Notes under the pieces: generated by a model
Told to the model about the DNA's origin: nothing
Databases searched by the model: none
What the model saw: the letters and a program-made list of their open reading frames with translations, nothing else
Part shown: positions 10,104-20,503 of the stretch, piece by piece
How positions within the stretch are numbered: the stretch's first letter is position 1
Layout: the number at the start of each line of letters is the position of its first letter
Program-made: the position numbers and the translations under genes
NCBI RefSeq assembly: GCF_014066305.1
Contig: NW_023501044.1
Location: 1-64,000, forward strand
Origin: Letharia columbiana
Taxonomy: Eukaryota; Ascomycota; Lecanoromycetes; Lecanorales; Parmeliaceae
Length of the DNA stretch: 64,000 bases
Reading direction: 5' to 3'

Positions 10104-11087
10104 ATGGCCAAGAGTGGACCTTTGATTACTCTCGAAGAGCACTTCTTCTCCGAAACCACTCGTGCATGGGCCTCTGATGCAGCTCCGACCGCTATCCAAC
10201 ACTTTCCTCCTCCAATCACCACCAAGCTATCGAATCTCGGTGATGAACGACTCAAAGACATGGACGCTGGCTCGGTGACTCTGCAGGTGATATCCCACGG
10301 CCCCACGAACGGCTCGGCGCCCAGCGAGATCTGCCGCAAAGCCAACGATGAGCTCAAGTCCGCGGTGGAAGGGAGCAAAGGGCGCTTTGCGGGCTTCGCC
10401 ATGGTTCCCATGAACGAGCCTGCCGCTGCCGCCGAGGAATTGGAGCGTTGTGTCAAGACCCTGGGATTCGTGGGGGCGCTGGTCAACAACCATGAGAAAG
10501 GTCGCTTTTACGATGACACTTTCTTCTGGCCCGTCTTTTCCCAATGCCAAGCCCTCGACGTGCCCATCTATCTGCACCCGACAATCCCGGGCCCGGCAAT
10601 GGCGAAAGGCTCCGGCAACTATCCCGAGATCGTAGCGCAAGGTCTCGACAGCTACTGCTGGGGCTGGCATTCGGAAACCGGGGTGCACATACTGCGCCTC
10701 TTTGCCAGCGGCTTGTTCGACAAGTATCCCACGCTGAAGATCATCATTGGACACATGGGCGAGATGCTGCCGTACATGCTAGATCGCATCATACGCTTCG
10801 CCAAGAAGCAATGGCCGGAGCGGCAGCGAGATCTACAGACCGTGTGGGATCAGAACATCTATATCACCACCGCTGGCATGTTTTCTGTGCCCCCTATGGC
10901 GTGTCTGCTGAGAGTCTGTAAGATTGAGCACATTCTCTACAGCGTTGACTATCCATTCTCGAGCAACGAGGAAGGGAAAGACTTTATGGATGAACTTGGG
11001 AGGAGTGGGCTATGTTCGAACGAGGAGATGGACAAGGTTGCCTATGGAAACGCGCAGGAGTTGCTTGGTGTTAAGGCTATGCAGTAG
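10104..11087 (+). CDS. Amidohydrolase-2 family decarboxylase, dihydroxybenzoate type
   Basis: Single-exon 327-aa protein of the amidohydrolase-related/ACMSD superfamily, which includes 2,3-dihydroxybenzoate and gamma-resorcylate decarboxylases. All expected metal and catalytic residues are in place: ExH near the N-terminus (E11, H13 in LEEHF), H158 in YLHP, H217 in GHMGE and D282 in SVDYPF. Length matches the family (about 325-340 aa). The likely reaction is non-oxidative, metal-dependent decarboxylation of a hydroxybenzoate-like substrate in the cytosol. The substrate is inferred and could also be an o-pyrocatechuate or resorcylate analogue. The gene is intact even though its start is only about 150 bp from the truncated end of the retroelement, which probably limits its own upstream region. 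Confidence 0.85.
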   Translation: MAKSGPLITLEEHFFSETTRAWASDAAPTAIQHFPPPITTKLSNLGDERLKDMDAGSVTLQVISHGPTNGSAPSEICRKANDELKSAVEGSKGRFAGFAMVPMNEPAAAAEELERCVKTLGFVGALVNNHEKGRFYDDTFFWPVFSQCQALDVPIYLHPTIPGPAMAKGSGNYPEIVAQGLDSYCWGWHSETGVHILRLFASGLFDKYPTLKIIIGHMGEMLPYMLDRIIRFAKKQWPERQRDLQTVWDQNIYITTAGMFSVPPMACLLRVCKIEHILYSVDYPFSSNEEGKDFMDELGRSGLCSNEEMDKVAYGNAQELLGVKAMQ

Positions 11088-11253
11088 ATTTTTTGTAGAT
11101 GGAAAGTCCAGTAGGTACACAGAAAGAGAACAGTAAGAAGGCCAGACCAAACGCCCCCTACACATTGAATCTGAAATAGCATTTTCCCTAGCAGACTAAC
11201 ATTCGCCAGCATATACGAATGTCGCACTTGCGATCAATGTGACAGTAACCTCT

Positions 11254-13323
11254 TCACCAGCCCCAGTCAAACTGCGTGATCCTGGCATTAGTATCAAATT
11301 CGATGTCTTCGTCCGTTTCCTCCTCCATATAATCGTCTGAACTCCCTGTATCGCTTTCATCCGATGCGTACCCAACGTGCATCGATCCTGGAACATTGGC
11401 AGAAAGCTTTTGTGCGAGCTGATAGATGATTTCCAAGTTCCCCAGGTATTTAGCATACGACTCAGGCGACATCCGCGCCACAGCCCTGATCTTCAGTCGC
11501 AGGTCCTTCGCTTCCGCTTCGTTGAGCATCTCCTTCTTTTGCGCAAGGGTGAAGAAGTGTGCCATTGCACTATCAATGTTAGGATCTGCGATCCAGCTGA
11601 AAGAGTCAGGTAGGCCCAAGGCCCGAAGTCTCGATGTGTTGTTCCGAGGACGTTTTTGTTCCTGTGACTGACGCTGAGATGCGGCTGCCTCCAGCCGAGC
11701 CTCGATTTCTGCGGCGGCATTTTGACTTTTAGCCTCATATTCTTGAAGCCGAGTAGGCTCCGAGGACGCTTCGGATACCCCTGAAGTGTGCGAAACTTGG
11801 CCTGCCATCAAATCTCTGGCCGCCTTGAACAGTCTTGAGAACAGAAAAGGCCAAAAGACCTCTTGGCCCTTGTGTTGGGGTGTGTACGGTGGTGGTGACG
11901 ATGCATGTTCTTCCACACTAGCGATTAATTCAGCCTCCCATGGAAACGCCTTCGGTGTGCTGCAGAAGCGCAACATGTCATCACATGGTAAAACCGTCAC
12001 AAGCTCACATTGAAGCCTTTCCCAGTCCTCCAGATTCGAGTATATGTTCATCAAAGAGTACCTAACGCTCAGATCCGCGAAGGAATTGAGAAACCGCGCA
12101 TATCTAACCGATTCATCACCTTGGTCAGCACGAAGACGTTTGTAGATTTTGCTAACGCTTGAGACAAGATGAAGGCTCCATTCACGTTGACAAAGATCCA
12201 GAGGCCAGATGTGGGAATCACCAATGCGCGAAGTCTTCCACCGTTGCCTAGGGTCGGACGTCACTTGGGCAACCAGGAGAGTGATTGCCCATATGTAGTC
12301 GAGCGGAGTAATGAGATGTCTATCTACTTTGTTCTTGCTTTTGGAGATAACGTCCCTTCCAAAGCTACCGGAAATGTAACTACTACGGGACAAAGCATGT
12401 ATACCTGCCCGGTCTCTTTGCAGAACAGTTGACTGTCGCGCTTTTATCCTCATAGATAAGCACTCGGTAATCACAGTGGAAAAGACGTTCTGCAAATCCA
12501 GGAAGTACCTCGGGCCTCGGTATTCCCAAAGCAGTTCCGCTATGAGACACATATAAGCCGCTTTCTCATCAAAATCAAGGGGACCTAGTTCGTCAGAGGA
12601 CAGCTTCTGCTTCATATCGAACCACTTCTGAGTCGCAAACTCCTCTGGCGTCATGACTCTTAAAAGGCGACGCACGATCACCGAATTAGTCCTGCGTAGC
12701 AGGGTCGATGAAGGTTCCATGGAGGAGAATAGACGTCGAAGACTCTCAAGAAGACGGTATCTTATGTGCCGGCGCTGTTCCTCTCGATTCGGGTTTTCTT
12801 TTGCAATATCGGTTGTTGCAACGGCAAGCTGTTCAGCATTTGTGTGATTGAGAGTATCACATACCTCAACAACAGAGCTTGCCAGCAGCATGAGAAAATC
12901 GTCCGGGCGTTCCTCCAGTGAAATTTTGAAACGCAGCGTCTCAAATGTGTCTGCCATCTTGCTGACTGGGGTTAGGTGGTTTCTTTGCCTCAGGTCCCCT
13001 CGGAGCCACAAAACGACCCTGCGAAGAAAATATCCCAATGGCATTTGGTCGTGAGATAGCCTGCTGATAACCAATTTAATGATACGATCCAAATCTTTCG
13101 ATAGTGCAGTGGATATGTCGAACGGATTGAGTAAATGCCTCGAGAAGCCAGCCAGAAAGCAGACCTCGCACAGCATAAAACATTCCACGGGGATGGTAGC
13201 AGCATGCATTGCATAATCACCAAGATTGGCGAGTACTACTCTAATATGATGGGAGACCTGATTGATCCGAGGGAAAATGGTTTCTGGAATGGACGTTGGG
13301 TGATAATCCAGCCAAATGACCAT
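11254..13323 (-). CDS. Uncharacterised protein, 689 aa
   Basis: Open frame from the ATG at 13323 (MVIWLDYHPTS). The frame is open a further 8 codons upstream without an ATG, so an upstream exon is possible. The product looks largely helical (about residues 30-480). A Pro-rich turn (SSPPPYTPQHKGQ) follows, then a charged coiled-coil-like segment (EYEAKSQNAAAEIEARLEAAAS) and an acidic tail (DESDTGSSDDYMEEETDEDIE). I recognise no domain. Its 5' end overlaps by about 90 bp the 3' end of the NB-ARC gene on the same strand, raising the possibility that it is the C-terminal part of that protein joined by an intron I could not place. A 2-kb uninterrupted frame strongly suggests real coding. Confidence 0.65.
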   Translation of the reverse strand: MVIWLDYHPTSIPETIFPRINQVSHHIRVVLANLGDYAMHAATIPVECFMLCEVCFLAGFSRHLLNPFDISTALSKDLDRIIKLVISRLSHDQMPLGYFLRRVVLWLRGDLRQRNHLTPVSKMADTFETLRFKISLEERPDDFLMLLASSVVEVCDTLNHTNAEQLAVATTDIAKENPNREEQRRHIRYRLLESLRRLFSSMEPSSTLLRRTNSVIVRRLLRVMTPEEFATQKWFDMKQKLSSDELGPLDFDEKAAYMCLIAELLWEYRGPRYFLDLQNVFSTVITECLSMRIKARQSTVLQRDRAGIHALSRSSYISGSFGRDVISKSKNKVDRHLITPLDYIWAITLLVAQVTSDPRQRWKTSRIGDSHIWPLDLCQREWSLHLVSSVSKIYKRLRADQGDESVRYARFLNSFADLSVRYSLMNIYSNLEDWERLQCELVTVLPCDDMLRFCSTPKAFPWEAELIASVEEHASSPPPYTPQHKGQEVFWPFLFSRLFKAARDLMAGQVSHTSGVSEASSEPTRLQEYEAKSQNAAAEIEARLEAAASQRQSQEQKRPRNNTSRLRALGLPDSFSWIADPNIDSAMAHFFTLAQKKEMLNEAEAKDLRLKIRAVARMSPESYAKYLGNLEIIYQLAQKLSANVPGSMHVGYASDESDTGSSDDYMEEETDEDIEFDTNARITQFDWGW

Positions 13324-15055
13324 CTCTGTAGGTAGATACTGATACAAAACGAGAGCAGCGACAACTTATCCGCGATTTCTCGAAACCCTGTTTCTATCTC
13401 GTCCGCGTTCCGCGCAGAAACCCAAAAAGTTGATGCACTAGGCTTTCTGATTTTTCGATCATAGACGAATCTGGTCGCAGGTTGTGTCTTCCTAGTGATA
13501 TTGAATGGGTAGCGGAGCTTCACTATCAAAAACACACGAATTTACCCAACCCCTCCGAGACCATGGACTGCCACGATGGGATATGTCGTGCATACATCGT
13601 AGTCCTGAGCGCTCAGACAGTCTTCCAGTAGTTGCATTTGTTCTGTGCGCCCTACGAAATTGGGGTTTGGAGAGACTGGTACTATGAAATGCCCAGGTAC
13701 GACCGTAGTTGTAGAATTCGTCACTACTGCTCAACTGTAAGCAACGACAACGACTAGTATAATAACTCATTATCTTGCGCCTGATCAGCCTTGGTGATTT
13801 GAGCCGAGCATCGCTTTATCTGTGCTAGCACTGGTAGAAAAAGCGAATCAGTTTGACTTTGGAATTTACAAATTCGTCGGTGCGTGGCATCAATCGGAAT
13901 CAGCACTTCATTTTCCAGTCCCAGCTTGGATGAGGTTTCGTCCACGATCTTCATATTTTCAGTTAGCTTGCATATCCGAAGAATGAAAACGTACCAAAGA
14001 ATTCAAGCCAGGGGTCTTTCTTCTTTCGTAGAAGTTGATTATGTCGAAAGAAGAGTGGATCTCCTGGAATCCGTTTGACAACCGAGTCAATACATCGGAG
14101 TCATGTTTGAGTGTTTCAAGGAGCTGTTGCGACGGACTTTGAAACGCTAAGGATGCAACATGCGATAATAGAGATCCTATATTTGCGCTCTTGCTACCTC
14201 CGTGAGGTGTTGCCAGAAAAAGAATGGATCGTGTAGCAACTCTTATGCTATGATATCGTTCATAATCTGCATGAGCAGAGACAAGTGCCTGCATTGAGTC
14301 TTAGGGGGAGTATATATCAGGTTCAAAAGAGGCTTCTACCTGCTTCACCACGATACCCCCCAATGAATGGCATATATAATCGAAGGCCGTGATTCAACCT
14401 AAATTATAAGTATTGACCCCAAAGAAGAGAGCATGACGGACTTGGTCTGCCCTATCGTCTATGATCCGCTGTAAGAGATCGTGTGCAAAGTCCTTAACAC
14501 TGCTCACAGAGGTGTTGGAACCCAGCAACGCGGAGTTGTAGCCATAGACCAAAATTCGTGCGTTTTTGACATTACCTGGAAGGAAGTCTGGAAGCCACAT
14601 AGCCTCGAAACCGGATTGTCCATCTTCGTGGTGAGCCCAAGTCCCGTAGGCGTGACCGTTGAGACCGTGAACGGCGATGATGCTGCTCGGTTAGTGATCA
14701 GCACGTTCACGAAAGGCTATGAATGCATGCTCGATGGTGTCGTGGCCAAGCCTTACTCAAGCATTGGATCTTCCGGTGCCGCTAGCACTGCAAGACCCAT
14801 GAACCCTCGTTCTATGCTGACATTGCGACCGGCCAGCAATCTCCCGTTCAAATTCAAGGCCTTTTTTGCGCTTGATTGGGATTGGAAGGTGACCGTCGCA
14901 ACTAGCGAAGAGTCCTTGGCAGATCCGTGTGAACAGAGAGATATATTCGACGTCGCATTTACATTCTGGCGATCAAGGAAGCTGTGAAGCCGGCTCACTC
15001 CCAAGCTAGGGGATAGGTTCGATACCCGTACCGTTGCCAAATCCTTCGGCTGCAT
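13236..15055 (-). pseudogene. NLR-type gene: alpha/beta-hydrolase plus NB-ARC, truncated
   Basis: Exon 1 (15055-14757, MQPKDLATVRVSNL) and exon 2 (14682-14340) join to give DIIAVHGLNGHAYGTW, then MWLPDFLPGNV-ARILVYGYN and CHSLGGIVVKQ. This is the serine-hydrolase (SesB/PGAP1-like) domain that opens many fungal NLRs. Exon 3 (14288-13995) carries LFLATPHGG. Exon 4 starts at 13948 (IVDETSSKLGLE). A later exon has NPNFVGRTEQM and VAVHGLGGVG. A 54-nt intron (13545-13492) joins this to KT, completing the Walker A motif GLGGVGKT, then FWVSARNADEI. The protein stops at 13236, with no Walker B and no repeat domain. Lesions: an in-frame TGA at 14394-14396 not removed by any intron I can find, and an exon 4/5 junction that does not resolve. 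Such proteins act in non-self recognition and cell death in fungi. Confidence 0.65.
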
Positions 15056-15632
15056 CGTGGATCAATCAATGTCATTTCAGGGAAAACGTGAATAAGTGCC
15101 TACTGGGAAATATTGAAGAGATGAGGTTGAAGTGCGACGAGGCTGCCTACCCTGCTACCTCAGAACGATATGCGCGCGGAACCCGAGCGCTAACTTGATC
15201 TAATTTGCCAAGACTATTTCCGTCGCTGCAGAATCCTTCATGCATGACCTGGCTTTGTTTCAATAAGAGAGTCGTCAATTCAGTTGAGTGCTGCATACTT
15301 GATCGAAAAGGATACTTTCTGGGCACGGACGTTGGCACGCCCAGAAATTGCTGGGTTTTGGGGTCGATAATTCAGCAAAACTCCTCGCTTCAATATGGAA
15401 CAAGCCCATTGCGAGAACGTAAGCTAATTCACCTTCCACTAGTCTTTTCCACCCTTCTGCTTATTCTGAAGCCCCACTATCGTGGTGAACCCATAGGGCA
15501 CCCCTGGATACTCCCAAAGTCTTGTCAGCACTTCAACCATGTTCAAAGCCTCTGCATACGCAATACCCTCGTCTCTCAGGCAGTCTTATTTAGGAGCAGA
15601 CGTCACCTGCGGTGAAAGGCCTTTCAACCTCC
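15056..15632. other. Intergenic, no supported gene
   Basis: Upstream region of the NLR-type gene. A 136-codon plus-strand frame at 15205-15615 shows no domain, signal peptide or intron structure and I do not accept it. Confidence 0.4.
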
Positions 15633-16073
15633 TCAACAAAGGCGACGTGAAATCATTGCTGCCCTCAGATGTGTTGGGCGAATAGCAGTCCCACAACAAG
15701 CTGTGAGAAATAATGGATCCTTCATCTGCAGGTCTGATTTGTATTCATGCAATCCTTCTAGCGAGTGCAGCGGATGGCAAACAATCAACATGTTCAAAAC
15801 TGGTCCACTGATCTTCAGATTATCAGCACGTGCCATAAGGGATGCAGCAGCCGCCACGTTCGCTTGTGAGCTCGACCCGGGAGTCTTGGAAGCATGTTGG
15901 AGTATGAGCAGTAATTCATGCTGATGACGCAAACGTTCGAAGTCTGCAGAATGGGCCATAGGAGGTACACTTCCTTGGCGAGATAATTGCCACTTATCCA
16001 GACACCACCATGGATGATGAAGAGCAGTGGCGATTTCGCGCTCGATGTCGCGAGTTAAGGTGGGAATGGTCAT
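15633..16073 (-). CDS. Hypothetical protein, 146 aa
   Basis: Open frame from the ATG at 16073 (MTIPTLTRDIEREIATALHH) to 15633. The middle is Ala-rich and helical (ANVAAAASLMARADNL). There is no signal peptide, membrane helix or known motif. It lies upstream of, and on the same strand as, the NLR-type gene. It may be a fragment of a larger decayed gene, since the sequence downstream of its stop gives no continuation. Support is weak. Confidence 0.3.
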   Translation of the reverse strand: MTIPTLTRDIEREIATALHHPWWCLDKWQLSRQGSVPPMAHSADFERLRHQHELLLILQHASKTPGSSSQANVAAAASLMARADNLKISGPVLNMLIVCHPLHSLEGLHEYKSDLQMKDPLFLTACCGTAIRPTHLRAAMISRRLC

Positions 16074-17597
16074 CCCCTGATTTGACGGTTTCGTGATGCG
16101 CTATGGAGTCATATCTAGTGACAGGGACTTTTGCTGCCTACTGTTTGCTCTGGACCTGGAATCCAACGCGGGTGGTTACAGGGTTGAAAGATGCCCTGAT
16201 TCTTTCCAAGCCATCGGTTTCTGCCTCGATGCCATGCGATGAATCTTGCTGGGGGGCGGTCCAGTCAGGAGAAGACTTGAATCAATCACTATTTTTGAGA
16301 GCCATGATCGGTGTCTTTCAGATCTGCTGCTTTCGGAAAACTACATGAAGTCTGCTCAGGTCAACGTGCTACAGCAGTCTTAGACGCTCTTTACGCTGGT
16401 ACCTGTTGCTTATGTGCATGTGGACCGCCGCGTCGGTGTTGCTGGCTGTCATCCTCACATTAGTGATACTATACGCCATACCATCGTTTCCTTGCAGGCA
16501 ACCTCAACTCGTATTCTCCAAAATTTCCTGCAGCTTCTAGCGGCTGGATTGATAATAGGCGCCAGCAGAATGCCCGGGAGGATGCCGTTTCGCGCAACGG
16601 TTACCCAGAAGAGACGCTGGTTCTACCTACAGGTTGCTCACGGATCGTAGGGTTTCTATTCGTTACTGTTCAGACGTCAGTCTTCTTTGGAGGTGATCAT
16701 TGTGATGGTAGTACGACCATCTTAACCGCTACACCAGAGTTTCCAGAAAGTCTATTCCGAGCCCGGGTTTAATGCCCGGTACCTGCAGACTTGAATACCC
16801 ACATTTATAGGTGTCGCAACGTTTCAAAATTCTCAAGAGTAGACAATCAATGATTATACGACTTATCATGAGCTCAACGCTTTAGATATTCGTTTCGTTG
16901 AATGGTAAAGTAGTTTAGAATTTTAGTCTTGACGCCAAATCCCCGCGAAGAGTACGCGAAAATCGCTGAGTTTCGACTTGAACTTTTCAGTTCAGATGTA
17001 ATTCACGAATACGAGGATTTTGGACACATTGTAAAGGACCAAATACCTATGTTGCGATTATAAAATATCTTTGAAATGGTTGATTATACCGTAGTGTACC
17101 TAGTCGTAAAGCGAAGGTCAATTTAGTGGGGACTCTGCCAAACGGGAAACTCTACTCGTGCTGTCCAGGAGTGAGTTACCTCGCTTAATAGCGCCGGGAG
17201 AGTTGACCAATCAAACTACGATTTTTGTAAAGTAGAGTAGTGGCTAGCTTTGAGTGCGAGAGTGCCCACGGTAACGTGGTGACTCCACCAATCTCAACTT
17301 TTGGATTGTCCTGCAAATCTTCTCCAAAAACAATGCCAATCGAGGCCGATAGCTATGTTGGAGACGGACAGCTTGAAAAAGAATCGGCCCCCCGAAGAAC
17401 TTCGTTGAAAGGCGATGAATGGTCGTCTTCTCGCCATGCGATCCTCGGTGACCGATCTTGGGCGAGAATCCAGTCACCTGGTCTCTCTGTAATAGAGAGG
17501 CTCAATGGCTCTGAATAGAAAACCAGAGCCCTTTTAGCTTTCTCCAGAGCTGCTACGCTTCAGCCCTCAACTACCACGCACAATACAGCTCCGAATC
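16074..17597. other. Intergenic, no supported gene
   Basis: Several short frames without features. 16,800-17,240 is mildly AT-rich. A tRNA D-arm-like string occurs near 16,715-16,745 (minus strand), but no tRNA can be completed. The last 300 bp is the promoter side of the scytalone dehydratase gene. Confidence 0.45.
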
Positions 17598-18509
17598 ATG
17601 CCTCTCGTACCAGAAGAAATCTCGTTCTCAGGCAAGTACGCACACCTCTGCATCCTCTAACCTCTCCTGCTGACAGCTCTACACAGACTACCTAGGCCTT
17701 AATGCCGCACTCTTCGAATGGGCCGAAAGCTATGACTCCAAAGCTCGTCTCCCTCTCCATGTCCTCTACAAGTCCACTAACCCATCCACCAGAATTGGGC
17801 CCGCCTCCGCGCCTGCGTCGCCCCAACCATGCGCATCGACTACCGCTCCTTCCTTGACAAATTATGGGAAGCCCTTCCCGCAGACGAATACGTAGCCATG
17901 GCCTCCGACCCACATGTTCTCGGTGATCCTCTGCTCAAAACCCAGCATTTCATCGGCTCGTCGAAATGGGAGAAAGTGTCGGATACCGAAGCCATCGGAT
18001 GGCATCAGTTGCGGGTTCCGCATCAGAGATACACAGATGAGACGAAGACCGCGGTCGCAGTGAAGGGCCATGCACACGGCACGAACCAGCATTGGTACAA
18101 GAAGGTAGATGGAAAGTGGAAGTTCGCTGGACTGGCGGTGGAAATCAAGTGGGGCGAGTTTGATCTGGACAAAGTGTTTGCGAGTGGCAGGGATACGTTT
18201 GGGGAGTCGGAGAAGGAGAAGATGATGGATGAGGCGGCCGTCATGACTGGGATTCCAGGAGACGCTGCCAACCCACCAACTCCTGAGTCAATGGACATGG
18301 AGACGAAGCCTGTCGCTGCTCAAGGGGCCGCGGAGCCTACTATGGAGCAGGCTTCATATCCTAGTGTGATTGGCAATACGAGTGGAATGAGAGACTTGGC
18401 TGAGTCGGCGAAGACGCCTATGGCTTATGAAGATCAGGTTGAAGGAAGTATGGTCGGGGCGCCCATGGTCTACGAAGGTGAGATCAAGGGAGGTATGGTT
18501 GCGGTATGA
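17598..18509 (+). CDS. SCD1: Scytalone dehydratase (DHN-melanin pathway)
   Basis: Exons 17598-17631, 17687-17742 and 17793-18509 give 268 aa. The enzyme dehydrates scytalone and vermelone in dihydroxynaphthalene-melanin synthesis. Family signatures are plain: FSDYLGL, EWAESYDSK, MRIDYRSFLDKLWEALP, TQHFIG, HQLRVPHQRY and KFAGL. Relative to the Magnaporthe enzyme, active-site Y30, D31, Y50, H85, H110 and N131 are present (here Y27, D28, Y47, H82, H107, N128), but S129 is replaced by Gly126. Both introns appear to be GC-AG: the first begins GCAAGT, which alone keeps the SDY junction; the second begins GCTCGT. The protein carries about 75-80 extra C-terminal residues beyond the usual 170-190 aa, rich in Met, Pro, Glu and Ala, with a repeated MxYE(D/G) pattern. 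No other melanin genes are nearby. Confidence 0.9.
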
Positions 18510-19614
18510 AGGGTGTGTCTACTTGTCTGAGCGTAATCTACACCCACGATCACAATGAGAGCCTCTTCCCAACGCCGTCGAGGCTCCATAACTCCTCGCG
18601 CCTAATGTCTAGAGCGTTTAGATTGATTCTCCGCCAGTCGCTCAAACACGCTGATTGCATGAAACTGTCATCATCCCCGTGATATCCCGCTGTGAAAATG
18701 TCCCCTCGGCATAATTGATGACCGATCACGGGCCAAATGATAATCTTACGCCACCGCCCTCCTCGTCACCAGCTGCGGCAATTTTAAATCACCGCGAGGG
18801 TAAGTCTAACCCTGCCACAGAGCCGACAACGACCTACCTACCCCACCCCTCCACGCACGAACTTCTCCGTGCACCGGAGACTCAAAAAGCCAGCGTTAGT
18901 GATGATCACGGATAACGTGGTGTCGTTGCCGCGCGTAACGTACCTTACATTACATTATACATTTCCAGGCGACCGAGACCTGCATATTCCCCCGGCCGGC
19001 CACGTCTTGCACTAAAGTAGCGGGACGAATCCTTCAACGCCGTGAATGCCTTCCTTCATCAATGGATGATAAATAATCAGGGAACGTCGACTGGAAATCC
19101 TTAAGATGTTTCCCTGTCGTTCACGTCAACGAGGGATCTTCGACCAGGAGCGTCCCGGGCCGGACATATTCGCTTCGGTTGTCCCGAAAGGGCAATGCGT
19201 CAACAGGAACGTTGAGGGTGATAGGTAACCGTAGCGGACCAGTGTTGGCATGATGATCATAGACTAGGGGACTGGGTGCGAATATGCAGGTCATGGTCGA
19301 TCGTTTCCAATCTAGCTCGGAAAGACGATGTGCCTCCAATGCAGGTACCCGTGCCTAATGTTCAGAGGCGCGCGAATCGAGTCCACCCGTGGTGAAATCG
19401 TGTGCATCATATTCTTGCTCTTTGCAACGGTATCCGAGCTCTGCATGTTCGACCATTGCATCATATGCTCCAAATTTTAGATATCGGTGATATATATATC
19501 CGATTCTTCCCCCGTGCAAGCACACTCATCCCACAAACCCCACAACTCCACACGCAGGGCCAAATCAAGCCCACCCTAAGCACTCTTACTACCACCCCAT
19601 CCCCCAGAATCAAA
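18510..19614. other. Intergenic, no supported gene
   Basis: Downstream of scytalone dehydratase and upstream of the NTF2-like gene. Short frames only. Just before 19,615 the sequence becomes C-rich on the plus strand, as is common in fungal 5' leaders. Confidence 0.5.
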
Positions 19615-20212
19615 ATGCGTACCTCGATCCTCCTCACAACCCTCGCCTCCATCCCCTCCCTCCTCGCTCTCCGAGCACCAAGTCTCTATCCCCGCACCTA
19701 CACAGACATCAGCGCGAACGCCAGCTACTGCCCCGGACACCCGGCGCCCGAATACATCCAACGCCAAATCTTCGACGGCTTCGTCAACCAGCTCTACGGC
19801 GAAAAAGACGTCATTGGCGCCTTCAACAAGTACATCGCTCTCAACTTGACCGAGCATGACCCCTTTGATGCGCAGGGCAGGATTGCGAACGAGGAGAAGT
19901 TGTCGTACAGTGAGTGAAAAAAAATAGCATCCTACCTCGCCTGACAAAAAATGGTGGATGTCCGAATGGCGGGGAAACTGGAAAGGCTGACTCCGAGTCC
20001 TGCTTGCAGTCATTCCTTATGTGCCCTCCATAGTCCTCCGCCACAGCTTCGACAACAACATCGGCTTCATCCACGTGCGTGTCAACGAGGCGAACGAGGA
20101 GCCAATTGCGCTGGCGGATATCTACAGGATGGATGGGACGTGCCTTGTTGAGCATTGGGACGTGACGCAGTCGAGGCCCGCCAACGCCACGAACCCTATT
20201 GCGATGTTCTAG
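19615..20212 (+). CDS. Secreted NTF2/SnoaL-like protein, 165 aa
   Basis: Exons 19615-19909 and 20010-20212 are joined by an intron with GTGAGT and TTGCAG ends. Residues 1-18 (MRTSILLTTLASIPSLLA) form a signal peptide. The mature part reads FVNQLYGEKDVIGAFNKYIA, then LTEHDPF, and after the splice IVLRHSF, then FIHVRVNE, then ALADIYRMDGTCLVEHWDV. This is the cone-shaped NTF2-like/SnoaL fold seen in polyketide cyclases and many fungal secreted proteins of unknown role. The HW-D ending is typical. Whether it binds a ligand or has enzymatic activity is not visible. Frame, splice sites and signal peptide agree, so the model is solid even though the function is open. Confidence 0.75.
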
Positions 20213-20503
20213 GGGCGGCTGAAAGGAGACAGAACGGGACGAGGGAATGAAAATGACGATGTGGCATTTGCGGAAAGTAACGAGATTGTGACAGGCGTAC
20301 GGACTGGAAGATCTTTTGAAAACGATGATAGAGACAATCGTAGAAGTACATAGGCAATGAAGAAACATACTTTGCCCTATGGCATGTCGCAAGGCGCCAG
20401 AACGAGAGAGAAGCCAACCTTGACATTTTCAACCACATCGTTCTCAGTACCCTCCCCCACCTGCACTAAACCCCTTTGAACTCGCTGCAGCACCAATTTT
20501 CGG
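20213..20503. other. Convergent 3' intergenic region
   Basis: Spacer between the NTF2-like gene and the convergent DUF6593-type gene. Nothing else is seen. Confidence 0.5.

Noticed and set aside
13492..13560. Stop codon destroying the NLR Walker A motif (GLGGVG-stop)
   Set aside because: A 54-nt intron with GTAAAT donor and CACTAG acceptor removes it and restores GLGGVGKT.
14394..14600. Independent 68-aa protein MWLPDFLPG...
   Set aside because: It is exon 2 of the hydrolase domain of the NLR-type gene, joined upstream to IIAVHGLNGHAYGTW.
16700..16760. tRNA-like D-arm (CTGGTGTAGCGGTTA on the minus strand)
   Set aside because: Matches the A-box pattern but no anticodon stem, T-arm (GGTTCRA) or acceptor pairing follows, so no tRNA can be folded.
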